A stretch of 11,763 nucleotides of DNA from Planctomycetaceae bacterium (GTDB lineage Bacteria; Planctomycetota; Planctomycetia; Isosphaerales; Isosphaeraceae), in assembly GCA_019232645.1 (NCBI GenBank), contig JAFANO010000387.1, forward strand, positions 1-11,763, in the 5' to 3' direction. Below the pieces are notes generated by a model, which saw nothing but the letters and a program-made list of their open reading frames with translations, was not told the origin of the DNA and did not search any database. This document shows positions 1 to 6,215 of the stretch, piece after piece. The translations under genes were made by a program, and so were the position numbers. Position 1 is the first letter of the stretch, and each line of letters starts with the position of its first letter.

Positions 1-50
1 AGCGCGGCCTGGCCAATATCGAGCGCCCAGACGGGCTGCTTCTTCGCCAT
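1..50 (-). CDS. pilM: PilM-like type IV pilus assembly ATPase, N-terminus only
   Basis: Only the first 16 complete codons are inside the window; the gene continues past base 1. They read MAKKQPVWALDIGQAA. The VWALDIG stretch matches the first phosphate-binding strand of the actin-like ATPase fold as it appears at the start of PilM proteins. PilM is the cytoplasmic ATPase of the type IV pilus or type II secretion-like alignment complex, with PilN as its usual partner. A GGGAGG ribosome binding site lies 10 bases upstream of the ATG, which supports this start. With so little sequence another actin-fold protein, such as an FtsA-like or sugar-kinase-like protein, cannot be excluded. Confidence 0.6.
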   Translation of the reverse strand, partial: MAKKQPVWALDIGQAA

Positions 51-387
51 CGCAGGAGAGCCTCCCGGCGCGCCCCAGCGGCGCTCACACGCGGGTCATC
101 TCGTCTCAGGGATTGTCCAGCATCTCTGGATCAATCTATACCCACGGAACGACCGGACTCGGAGAACGGCCCGCCGACCGTCTCGACGACATCTCACGCT
201 AGCACAGCCATCAACCCAACGTCAACGCGACGCACGATCCGTCCCCCTCGGGATGCGCCGAACGGCATGGGGGCGGAGGCGAGGGGGAGGCCGATGATGC
301 GTCGTCCCTCGTCGCCGATTGATGATGACAACCGATATCTGCCGGCGATTCGTGCCGCCGGCGACCGCGGAGTTTCCTGGACAGCGG
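51..387. other. Gene-poor stretch between the PilM-like start and the DUF6166 gene
   Basis: This stretch holds the PilM-side leader and candidate promoter. I see no RNA gene. In the second half a reading frame begins at ATG 294 (MMRRPSSPIDDDNRY...) behind a good GGGGGAGG site. It is in a different frame from the DUF6166 gene that follows and resembles nothing I know. It might be an original N-terminus separated by a frameshift, or chance. Confidence 0.4.
196..225 (-). promoter_or_regulatory. Candidate sigma-70-type promoter for the PilM-like gene
   Basis: On the minus strand TTGACG (220-225) is followed 18 bases later by TAGCGT (196-201). The first box is one base from the TTGACA consensus; the second is a weak match to TATAAT. 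It would give a leader of roughly 140 bases before the ATG at 50. A second AT-rich box, TATAGA, lies closer at 135-140 but has no convincing partner upstream. Assignment is by pattern only. Confidence 0.3.
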
Positions 388-690
388 ATGCCGGGCGAGG
401 GGGCGAGCCTCACCGACCAACCGGCGGTACGGTACGTCGGCCGTCGCGTCGGGGGAGCTGCCCAGGTCGTCCGAGAGACCGAAGACGGCAGGCAGAGCCC
501 CTTGCCGCTTAGGACCGACCTCCGGAAGCACTCTCCCACGGGCTTTGAGTGGGGCTATGAGGGTTCGGGACCGGCCCAGCTCGCCCTCGCCATCCTGGCA
601 GACGCCGTCGGCCCCACGAGGGCCCAGGTGCTCTACCAGGACCACCCTCCTCGACACCGCCGGCGTGCACTGACTGGCCGGCCGCACTGA
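388..690 (+). CDS. DUF6166-family protein with an altered C-terminus
   Basis: From ATG 388 this encodes 100 residues; an in-frame ATG at 319 would add 23. The core is recognisable as DUF6166, a small family of unknown function: YVGRRVGG near residue 14, then TGFEWGYEGSGPAQLALA and ILADAVGP, then a VLYQD segment. Family members normally continue after LYQ.D with a phenylalanine-lysine and a further short helical tail. Here the next 15 residues are arginine- and proline-rich (HPPRHRRRALTGRPH) and then stop. I could not find the usual tail in another frame, so sequence replacement is more likely than a single frameshift. The start is uncertain: neither ATG has a well-placed ribosome binding site. 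It is the only plus-strand gene in the left half and converges on the NmrA gene ending at 750. It may be a decaying gene. Confidence 0.65.
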   Translation: MPGEGASLTDQPAVRYVGRRVGGAAQVVRETEDGRQSPLPLRTDLRKHSPTGFEWGYEGSGPAQLALAILADAVGPTRAQVLYQDHPPRHRRRALTGRPH

Positions 691-710
691 AACCGCATAT
701 CGCGGTTCAG
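687..710. terminator. Hairpin at the DUF6166 stop, shared by convergent genes
   Basis: AACCGC (691-696) pairs with GCGGTT (702-707) across an ATATC loop. The stem extends by CTG (687-689) with CAG (708-710) around one bulged A. It overlaps the stop codon of the plus-strand gene and lies 40 bases past the stop of the minus-strand gene ending at 750. There is no U-tract, so it may act as an RNA 3' end stabiliser rather than a classical intrinsic terminator. Confidence 0.45.
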
Positions 711-749
711 GACTGGGTGTCCGGATGTTGCTCTGGGCCGCTCAGCGCC

Positions 750-1724
750 TCAGGCAGCTGCCACCTTCCGGATGCGCGGATTGTTCTCCAGCGCCCACCG
801 CACGGTCTTCGGCCGGCGCCCGAGCAGGGTTTCCAGTTGGTCGGTGACGACGTCGTACCGCCCGCCGGCGACCAGCCGGGTCAGGGTCTTCAGGTGCTCC
901 GCCACGTGCGGATTCTCGGCCAGGGCGCTGTCCACGTAGTTCTCGTTCCAGGCGTCCACTTCCTCAGGGATGTAGGAGACCTGGCGTCCCAGCGCGGCCC
1001 CGTAGTCCTCCGCGAACCCGTGCATGTCCTTCAGTTCCGGACCGGTGAGCTCGTAGGACTTCGAGATGTGCGGCGCCGGGTCGACGAGGATTCTCACGCA
1101 CAGCTCCGCCACGTCGTAACCGGCGATGGGCGAAAGCCGCTGGAGGCCGAAAGGCAGGCGCAGTTCACCCTTGCTCAGCGGGCCCAGCGCCAGCCAGGTC
1201 AGGATGGGGTTCTCGACGAAGATGGTCGCCCGCACGTTGACGGTCGGGATGCCGGACCAGTGCAGCACCTGCTCGGAGATCCAGTGGGCCCGATGCTGCG
1301 GTGACCAGTCCGTGACGAGTCCGCCGAGCCACGAACGCCGTTCCTCGCGTGGTGCGGTCATCTTCTCGAACGTCATGTACGACTGCTCGTACTCGGAGAT
1401 GTTGACGAAGACCTCGATGTCGCCCTGGGCCCGCGCCGCCGCAGCCATCAGGGCGACGGCGTCGGTGTAGTACGGCGACAGGCTCATGCTGAAGTAGATG
1501 CGCCGGCAGCCCTTCAGTGCGGCGGCCACGTCGGCGATGTTGAGTAGGTCACCGACGAAGACCTCGGCCCCGGCCTGGCGGAGCGAGTGGGCGCGTTCGT
1601 CGTCCCGTCGCACGAACGCGCGCACCGGATGGCCCTGTTCGAGCAGCATCTCGACCATCACTCTGCTCACACCACCGATTTCGCCGGCGGCTCCGGTGAT
1701 CAGGATGGGATTGCGCTCTGGCAT
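750..1724 (-). CDS. NmrA-family NAD(P)-binding protein (GC-rich copy)
   Basis: The product is 324 residues, a normal length for a bacterial NmrA-like atypical short-chain dehydrogenase. A Rossmann fold starts at once: ILITGAAGEIGG (residues 7-18) is the glycine-rich dinucleotide loop, followed by VRAFVRR, where basic residues would favour NADP. The middle segment HRAHWISEQVLHWSGIPT and the following VRATIFVENP are typical of NmrA/azoreductase-like members that bind or reduce quinones or sense NAD(P) redox state. The classical SDR YxxxK pair is absent, as is usual in this group. The start is supported by GAGGA seven bases upstream of the ATG. It is the last gene of the minus-strand accessory block, about 190 bases after the other NmrA gene, with a transposase stub in the gap. 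The substrate cannot be told from sequence. Confidence 0.85.
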   Translation of the reverse strand: MPERNPILITGAAGEIGGVSRVMVEMLLEQGHPVRAFVRRDDERAHSLRQAGAEVFVGDLLNIADVAAALKGCRRIYFSMSLSPYYTDAVALMAAAARAQGDIEVFVNISEYEQSYMTFEKMTAPREERRSWLGGLVTDWSPQHRAHWISEQVLHWSGIPTVNVRATIFVENPILTWLALGPLSKGELRLPFGLQRLSPIAGYDVAELCVRILVDPAPHISKSYELTGPELKDMHGFAEDYGAALGRQVSYIPEEVDAWNENYVDSALAENPHVAEHLKTLTRLVAGGRYDVVTDQLETLLGRRPKTVRWALENNPRIRKVAAA

Positions 1725-1764
1725 CTATGTGTCCTCTGTCTGGTTGGGGTGGGTTCTGGGGTCT

Positions 1765-1905
1765 TCAAAGTTGAGCGGTGCGGAGGTATCCGCGGGCTCG
1801 GCGGGTGGTCACGCAGCGTGTGCGTAGGCGTTGGTTGTCGGCGTTGCGGAAGCCGAAGGCGGCCCGTGCGACGAGTTTGACCGAGATCCGGTTCGTATTG
1901 CCGCT
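1765..1905 (-). pseudogene. C-terminal remnant of an ISL3-like transposase
   Basis: Reading the minus strand in one frame to the stop at 1765-1767 gives TNRISVKLVARAAFGFRN, then ADNQRLRTRCVTTRRARG and YLRTAQL. The pattern of a basic KLVAR stretch, aromatic AFGFRN and an arginine-rich end matches the extreme C-terminus of ISL3-like DDE transposases common in actinobacteria. No upstream part of the transposase is present: the frame runs straight into the end of the NmrA gene, whose stop is at 1913. It is therefore a stub left by deletion or by an older insertion. The assignment to ISL3 rather than a neighbouring IS family is from memory of tail patterns and is moderate at best. Confidence 0.45.
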
Positions 1906-1912
1906 CACCCGT

Positions 1913-3007
1913 TTACAACTTGCCCCTCCTCAAATCCGCACTGCCCTTAAGGATCGGAGAGTCGCTGCGCCAGTTCTCCGGTTGGACCCTCTCCCAGAGA
2001 CTTCCCTTACCGAGGTCCTTTCCCACCTGGTCTTCTCGACTGAACCACTGCTCAGCACTTCTGATCCTATTGGGGTGAATTTCGTCGAGCAGAGCGTAAT
2101 CCCTGGTGATGATTCCATATTTCCACAAATTCCAGAAGCCCGTGAAATTGGCCCGAAAGCTCATGGTGCTTTTGTCGTTGGGATCGGCGTTGTATCCGGC
2201 AGGGAGATCAGCAACCCCCTTCAGCGGACCGTTCCAATATGTGTTCAGATCAGTATCGATGTATTGTGCCGGATGCCCGGTGACCTTCTCGAATGCCGCA
2301 GCCATATCGGTATAGGTCATGTGTTCGATAGCGACTTCGAGGTCCATGCCATTCGCCCGCTCTGGATGGTCGAAGAGCCAGCGAACGTAGAATCCGCAAT
2401 CTTCGAGAGCCACGTGGGGAACGGCTCCCTTGCCGAGAGGGACTCGCCACGTGACGACACCGTCCTCGATGGTGGGTGTCATGGGCGTGAGCGGTGAGAT
2501 CACCATCTCAATGTAGGGACCCGAAGTGAAGACCGCTGCTCCCATCCTGTCCCTGTTCCTTTCGTTTTGAAACAGTACCCATTCGCCCATACGGCCTTTG
2601 CCGTCATAATGGCCGGTGCGGAACCTGGAGTCGTAGCCGGATTTCTTGAGGGCGTAGTCGAGGTTTCCGTAGACGAAGAACTTGATTCCTTCTTCAATCG
2701 CTATCTCGTAACTGCGGATGGCCCAGTAGGTCTCGGTTTTCTCACCGGTGTTGAACCCGTCGATGTTGATGAATGCCCCGTCACAGCCGCGAAATCCTTC
2801 CCGCAGCACGTCTTCGTCGGCGAATGACCCTTCGAGGATGGAGACGTTGCCGAGCGCGAGGATGGCCTGGGCTCGTGGGGAGGTGGAATCGCGGGTGAGG
2901 ACTCGAACGGAGTACTTCTTGTCGGCGACAAGAGCGCGGACGATGGGCATCCCTTGAGCCCCTGTGCCGCCGATGACGAAGATGGTGGAGGTGGTGTGAG
3001 AAGACAT
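1913..3007 (-). CDS. NmrA-family NAD(P)-binding protein (low-GC copy)
   Basis: The product is 364 residues. The N-terminus IFVIGGTGAQGMPIVRAL (residues 9-26) carries the GGTGAQG dinucleotide loop, followed by VRVLTRD, the usual second-strand motif of NmrA-like proteins. The remainder (GCDGAFINIDGFN, FFVYGNLDYALK, a long hydrophobic and aromatic C-terminal half) fits the longer NmrA type that is also frequent in fungi. These proteins are redox-sensing or NAD(P)-dependent reductase-like; the substrate is unknown. GGAG eight bases upstream supports the ATG at 3007, and a candidate promoter lies just upstream. Base composition is clearly lower in GC than either flank, with many A- or T-ending codons, which points to separate, recent acquisition. 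It starts inside the eroded tail of an SDR gene and its stop abuts a transposase stub. Confidence 0.85.
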   Translation of the reverse strand: MSSHTTSTIFVIGGTGAQGMPIVRALVADKKYSVRVLTRDSTSPRAQAILALGNVSILEGSFADEDVLREGFRGCDGAFINIDGFNTGEKTETYWAIRSYEIAIEEGIKFFVYGNLDYALKKSGYDSRFRTGHYDGKGRMGEWVLFQNERNRDRMGAAVFTSGPYIEMVISPLTPMTPTIEDGVVTWRVPLGKGAVPHVALEDCGFYVRWLFDHPERANGMDLEVAIEHMTYTDMAAAFEKVTGHPAQYIDTDLNTYWNGPLKGVADLPAGYNADPNDKSTMSFRANFTGFWNLWKYGIITRDYALLDEIHPNRIRSAEQWFSREDQVGKDLGKGSLWERVQPENWRSDSPILKGSADLRRGKL

Positions 3008-3042
3008 GGCTTTGACTCCAGAGGTTGAGTACGCACGCGATC

Positions 3043-3071
3043 AGTATATACGATGGGCGCGGCGTGTTCGA
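3043..3071 (-). promoter_or_regulatory. Candidate promoter for the low-GC NmrA gene
   Basis: On the minus strand TCGAAC (3066-3071) precedes TATACT (3043-3048) with 17 bases between. The second box is one base from TATAAT; the first is a weak match. It would place the start of transcription around 3036, about 30 bases before the ATG. The box sits in a small palindrome, GTATATAC, which could also be a binding site. It would let this gene be expressed independently of the broken upstream operon. Confidence 0.4.
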
Positions 3072-3119
3072 GACTGATCTCTGCATCAGCTTGGCGATCA
3101 ACGGCACCGGCTGACGCTG

Positions 3120-3249
3120 CGCCGATGGCCCGTGGGCGGTCGCGTAGACCTTGGCGGCTCCACGCTCGCAGAGGGGCCTCCACCAGTGCCTCCCCGATGC
3201 CGCGACTGCCCCCTGTCACGACGGCGACTGCGTCTTTGATGCTGGTCAT
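3120..3249 (-). pseudogene. Short-chain dehydrogenase (SDR), frameshifted N-terminal remnant
   Basis: From ATG 3249, with GAGGGAG five bases upstream, the frame reads MTSIKDAVAVVTGGSRGIGE and then ALVEA. TGGSRGIG is the classical SDR NADP-binding loop. At a run of four G on the plus strand (3173-3176) the frame breaks. Shifting by one base restores the family sequence as LCERGAAKVYATAHGP, the end of the first helix and second strand. After about base 3126 SDR homology ends, and the rest (NAG motif, catalytic Ser-Tyr-Lys) is absent because the low-GC NmrA gene follows. The remnant starts 27 bases after the hydrolase stop, so it was probably the second gene of a hydrolase-SDR operon. It cannot make an active enzyme. 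Confidence 0.75.
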
Positions 3250-3276
3250 GGGCACTCCCTCGGAAACCGCGTAGAG

Positions 3277-4311
3277 TCATCGGGGCGCGGTGCCGTCGAT
3301 GCGGGTGAGGAAGTCGAGGAGTGCGGCGTTGACCTCGGCGGGACGCTCCTGCTGCGTCCAATGCCCGCAACCCGGCAGCACCACCGGGCCGTGCAGTTGA
3401 GGCGCGACAGCGCTCAGCGGGTTGCCCGACCCGCCCTGGCCACGCAAAACATCGCTCAGCGAGGGGCCGCCGTCCGGGCCACGCAATGAGGTAACCATGT
3501 CACGGTCTCCCACCACGTACAGCGCAGGGACGTCGATCTTTCGCCCCCGGAAAGGCGCGAGCAGTTCGTTGTTGTATTCGATGTTCCGGTACCAATTGAA
3601 GGCTCCGGTGAAAGCATGCTCGCCGTGCAGGGCGAAGTCCTCGGCGTACACCTGAATGTCCTCCTCCGTCAGCCAGGCCGGGAGAGCGGGCGACTCCGGC
3701 ATGGTGTCCAGGAGGCCCAGACCTTCGGGTATGACCAACGGGCGGGGCTCTCTGCCGAGGGGGTTGTCGCCTGAGGCACCGACCAGGAGGCGGCGGAAGG
3801 AGTCCGGGATGTCCCGGGCAAGCTCCGCGTCAGCGACTCCCGGCTGCTGGAAGTAAATCTGGTAGAAGCCCTCGCCGTACTGGGTCCGGGTGATCGAGGG
3901 CGGGACCATCCCGCCGGGCAGAATCGGCGGAATACTCAGCCCGGCCACGGCGCGGACCTTGTCCGGGCGCAGCATCGCCGCGATCCAGGCAACGGGTGCA
4001 CCCCAGTCGTGACCCACGACGACCGCCTGCTCCTCCCCCAGCTCCTCGATCAGGGCGATCACGTCGCCGACGAGGTGGAGCAGGGTGTAGGACGTGACGT
4101 CCGGCGGCTGCTCGCTGCGGGCGTAGCCGCGCTGGTCAGGGGCAACGACCCGGTACCCGGCCGCCACCAGCGGCCCGAACTGGTGACGCCAGGAGTACCA
4201 GCTCTCCGGCCAGCCGTGCAGCAGCAGGACCAGCGGCCCCTGCCCCTGCTCGGCAATGTGCAGCCGGACCCCGTTCACGTCAACGAAGCGGTGGGTGAGC
4301 GAACTGTACAC
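3277..4311 (-). CDS. Alpha/beta hydrolase, epoxide hydrolase type
   Basis: The product is 344 residues, the usual length for a soluble cytoplasmic epoxide hydrolase of the EphA/plant type. HGWP (32-35) is the oxyanion-hole motif. GHDWGAPVAW (100-109) is the nucleophile elbow, with aspartate D102 rather than serine, which is diagnostic of epoxide hydrolases and dehalogenases. Lid tyrosines that activate the epoxide are likely Y153 (IYFQQPG) and Y241 (FNWYRN). GDRD (268-271) supplies the acid and GCGHWTQQERP the histidine H317, so the triad is complete. The expected reaction is hydrolysis of an epoxide to a diol; the substrate is unknown. The start codon is GTG, chosen because AGGAGG (4317-4322) lies five bases upstream. 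It heads the hydrolase-SDR-NmrA run and lies downstream of the IS1380 transposase, about 270 bases away. Fluoroacetate or haloalkane dehalogenase activity is less likely given the two tyrosines. Confidence 0.9.
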   Translation of the reverse strand: MYSSLTHRFVDVNGVRLHIAEQGQGPLVLLLHGWPESWYSWRHQFGPLVAAGYRVVAPDQRGYARSEQPPDVTSYTLLHLVGDVIALIEELGEEQAVVVGHDWGAPVAWIAAMLRPDKVRAVAGLSIPPILPGGMVPPSITRTQYGEGFYQIYFQQPGVADAELARDIPDSFRRLLVGASGDNPLGREPRPLVIPEGLGLLDTMPESPALPAWLTEEDIQVYAEDFALHGEHAFTGAFNWYRNIEYNNELLAPFRGRKIDVPALYVVGDRDMVTSLRGPDGGPSLSDVLRGQGGSGNPLSAVAPQLHGPVVLPGCGHWTQQERPAEVNAALLDFLTRIDGTAPR

Positions 4312-4389
4312 AAGGACCTCCTAGCCGGGATTACCCAGATGAAGGTTGACCTCGGCGTCCGGGATCTCGCCAGGCCCTCCTGAACTCTC

Positions 4390-4420
4390 ATTGGACCCGC
4401 GCCGCATTCCCGCGTCCAAT
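4390..4420. promoter_or_regulatory. Inverted repeat upstream of the hydrolase, candidate operator
   Basis: ATTGGAC (4390-4396) and GTCCAAT (4414-4420) form a perfect seven-base inverted repeat separated by 17 bases, with GCG/CGC pairing possible further in. It lies about 80-110 bases upstream of the hydrolase GTG. The A-rich run beside it is on the wrong side for a terminator serving either strand, so a regulator-binding site is the better reading. No regulator gene is nearby. Confidence 0.3.
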
Positions 4421-4579
4421 AAAAACCGGCACGATCGGGGCGGCCGATAAGCCGGATGCCCGTCCAGGCGCCCCGACGGCCCCCTTCGGCTCGTCTTTGG
4501 GCCAGTCACCCTATCCTCACGACAGACCATCCCCACCCTCCTCGGCTCGATGCAACTCGCATCCGCCCGCGACGAACCA

Positions 4580-5917
4580 TCATCCGGGGCTCGGTGTCGC
4601 TCGAAGCCGACCGATCCGCCCCAGGATCGCCGCGAACACCGCCCGCGGCACCGCCACCTCGGCCAGATGGAACGTGACGGCCTTGGCGTGGCGGACCACC
4701 TTGGCCCCGAGCTTGATCAGCTTCTCCCGCAGCGTCGTCAGCGTCCAGGTCCGCACCGGCCGGGGCAGCGCCAGTCGCCGCAGGAAGTTGGCCAGGTTGT
4801 AGGCCAGGGCGAACAGCTGGAGCCGCACCTGGTTGTCCCGGAACCGGCGGCACGACAGCCGCGTCCACTTCAGGGCGTTCTTGCCCTCCTTGATCCACTG
4901 CTCGGCCATGCCCCGACCGTTGTAGAACTTGATCACCCGCTTCGGGCTCCGCCTCAGGTCGGTCACCACGAAGCCGACGCGTGGGAACAGCTCGCCCGCG
5001 TGCCATTCGACCTTGGCCACCACCCGACGAGCACGGTCCCACGACTTCGCCTGATACCGGAAGGCGTGGTAGAGGACCTTCGGCCTTTTCGAGGGTCGGC
5101 CCACCGGTCGCTTCAGCAGGTGGGCGACGTTTCGCTCCAGGACGGCGTTGGCCTTCAGCCGGATCGCGTACCGGAAGCCCTCGGCCTCCAGCAGCTTCAG
5201 CAGCTTGGACGAGGCGAACGCGGCATCGCCCCGGAAGAACTTGGGGATCTTCAGCTCCCGGTAGCGGGCGATCACCGGCAGCAGCACCCGCCGCCAGAAC
5301 TTGGCGCTGTGGTGGTTGCCGCGCCGCAGCATGACCCGCTCCAGGTCGCCGAATTGGTTGAACACGAACAGGGGATGGTAGCAAGTGCAGCCGAAGTGGC
5401 CGTTGTAGGCGGAGCCTTGCTGCTGGCCGTAGGTCTCGCTGACCGAGCTGTCCATATCGAGGACCAGCCTGGTGAGTTTGCGGTGCTGATGGGCGCGGTC
5501 GATCCACCGGCCGGACAGGTCCATCATCTGATTGAGATTCTGCTTGGTGGTCAGCGTCTCGGTCTCGAAGCGAGCCATCTCGCTGGTCGAGGCGGCGACG
5601 GAATCCCGGGCGCGCCCGCCCACGACGGTGCGAAGGGCAGGGTCGAAGCGAAGCCGCTCGGCGTCGTTGAGATCCTCGTACCCGGCCAGTCGGCTGTAGA
5701 TCGACTGCCGCAGCAGGGCGGTCGCGGTGTGCTGGGTATTCTGGCCGGTTCGATGGTCTCGCAGTCCACCGGCGGCGATGCGGGTCAGGTCGAGGGCGTC
5801 GTCGAGTTCGCGGTAGGCCAGCAGTCCGGCATCGCTGGTCACCGTGGCCCCGAAGAAGTGGAGCCGGAGGCGGCGGTCGAATTGGGGTCGCAGCGGCTCG
5901 GTCGGGCAGTCACCCAT
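4580..5917 (-). CDS. IS1380-family transposase
   Basis: The product is 445 residues, full length for the IS1380 family of DDE transposases, and no frameshift or internal stop is seen. The N-terminus LHFFGATVTSDAGLLAYREL is the typical opening. The first catalytic aspartate lies in LVLDMDSSVSETYGQQQG (D154/D156), followed by YNGHFGCTCYHPL. The second is in FFRGDAAFAS (D231). The glutamate is in FYNGRGMAEQWIKEGKNAL, most likely E339. The C-terminal NQVRLQLFALAYNLANFLRR is also family-typical. No clear ribosome binding site precedes the ATG, as in many transposases. Its GC content and arginine-rich tail match the host, suggesting residence in high-GC genomes. The reaction is cut-and-paste DNA transposition. 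Confidence 0.92.
   Translation of the reverse strand: MGDCPTEPLRPQFDRRLRLHFFGATVTSDAGLLAYRELDDALDLTRIAAGGLRDHRTGQNTQHTATALLRQSIYSRLAGYEDLNDAERLRFDPALRTVVGGRARDSVAASTSEMARFETETLTTKQNLNQMMDLSGRWIDRAHQHRKLTRLVLDMDSSVSETYGQQQGSAYNGHFGCTCYHPLFVFNQFGDLERVMLRRGNHHSAKFWRRVLLPVIARYRELKIPKFFRGDAAFASSKLLKLLEAEGFRYAIRLKANAVLERNVAHLLKRPVGRPSKRPKVLYHAFRYQAKSWDRARRVVAKVEWHAGELFPRVGFVVTDLRRSPKRVIKFYNGRGMAEQWIKEGKNALKWTRLSCRRFRDNQVRLQLFALAYNLANFLRRLALPRPVRTWTLTTLREKLIKLGAKVVRHAKAVTFHLAEVAVPRAVFAAILGRIGRLRATPSPG
4580..5917 (-). mobile_element. IS1380-family insertion sequence, ends unresolved
   Basis: The intact transposase shows that an IS1380-type element is present; the true element must extend beyond these minimum bounds on both sides. 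I found no convincing long terminal inverted repeat or short target duplication. The best weak pair is CCGGATGCCC at 4452-4461 against GGGAAATCCGG at 6012-6022, which would give an element of about 1.57 kb, a plausible size, but the repeats are imperfect and no duplication flanks them. Confidence 0.6.
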
Positions 5918-6215
5918 GAGGTTGGCTCAGCGAATAGGCAGGAAGTGGCTGGAAACCCTGGAATTCCCAGCATTCTGGCGCAACTGTCATGCCGATTCCG
6001 GCAGCTCATCTGGGAAATCCGGGGTCAACAGGTTGGACGCCGGACCGGTCCGAAGAGTTCCGAATGATTCGAGAACGCGCCGGGCGGGTCGACGTTCGGA
6101 TGCTCGCCGAGCCTCTTGACAGATGGCCGGGATCGCTGCGTGGTTCGGCGGGGGGCGGGGCCGGGGACCGATTCGACTGGCCCCGGCCCATCCTCAGTTT
6201 CGTCCTCGGGGAAGC
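5918..6215. other. Non-coding flank between the IS transposase and the secreted-protein gene
   Basis: This stretch should contain the upstream end of the IS1380 element and the 3' region of the secreted-protein gene. Frames open here in several directions but none resembles a protein. A strong hairpin is present at 6158-6189 (listed separately). No RNA gene or further transposase fragment was recognised. Confidence 0.4.
6158..6189 (-). terminator. Strong GC hairpin after the secreted-protein gene
   Basis: GGGCCGGGG (6158-6166) pairs perfectly over nine bases with CCCCGGCCC (6181-6189), leaving a 14-base loop. It begins 27 bases past the stop codon of the gene ending at 6216. There is no U-tract, so it is best read as a GC-rich termination or 3' stabilising structure. 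Confidence 0.5.

Noticed and set aside
211..687. A minus-strand frame of 158 codons across the left stretch
   Set aside because: It lies opposite the recognisable DUF6166 core on the plus strand and has antisense-type composition.
2701..3119. Continuation of the SDR frame over the low-GC NmrA gene
   Set aside because: After about base 3126 there is no SDR similarity in any frame; the rest is proline/serine-rich out-of-frame translation of the NmrA gene.
4549..4563. GATGC-AACTC-GCATC hairpin after the transposase stop as a terminator
   Set aside because: A five-base stem with no U-tract in a GC-rich region is easily expected by chance.
4452..6022. CCGGATGCCC and GGGAAATCCGG as IS terminal inverted repeats
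   Set aside because: Only the CCGGAT core matches cleanly, the adjacent bases differ, and no target duplication flanks the pair. It is kept only as a weak possibility.
4550..6067. A plus-strand open frame of about 505 codons opposite the transposase
   Set aside because: It is a mirror of the IS1380 transposase coding pattern; the transposase motifs are on the minus strand and the plus translation resembles nothing.
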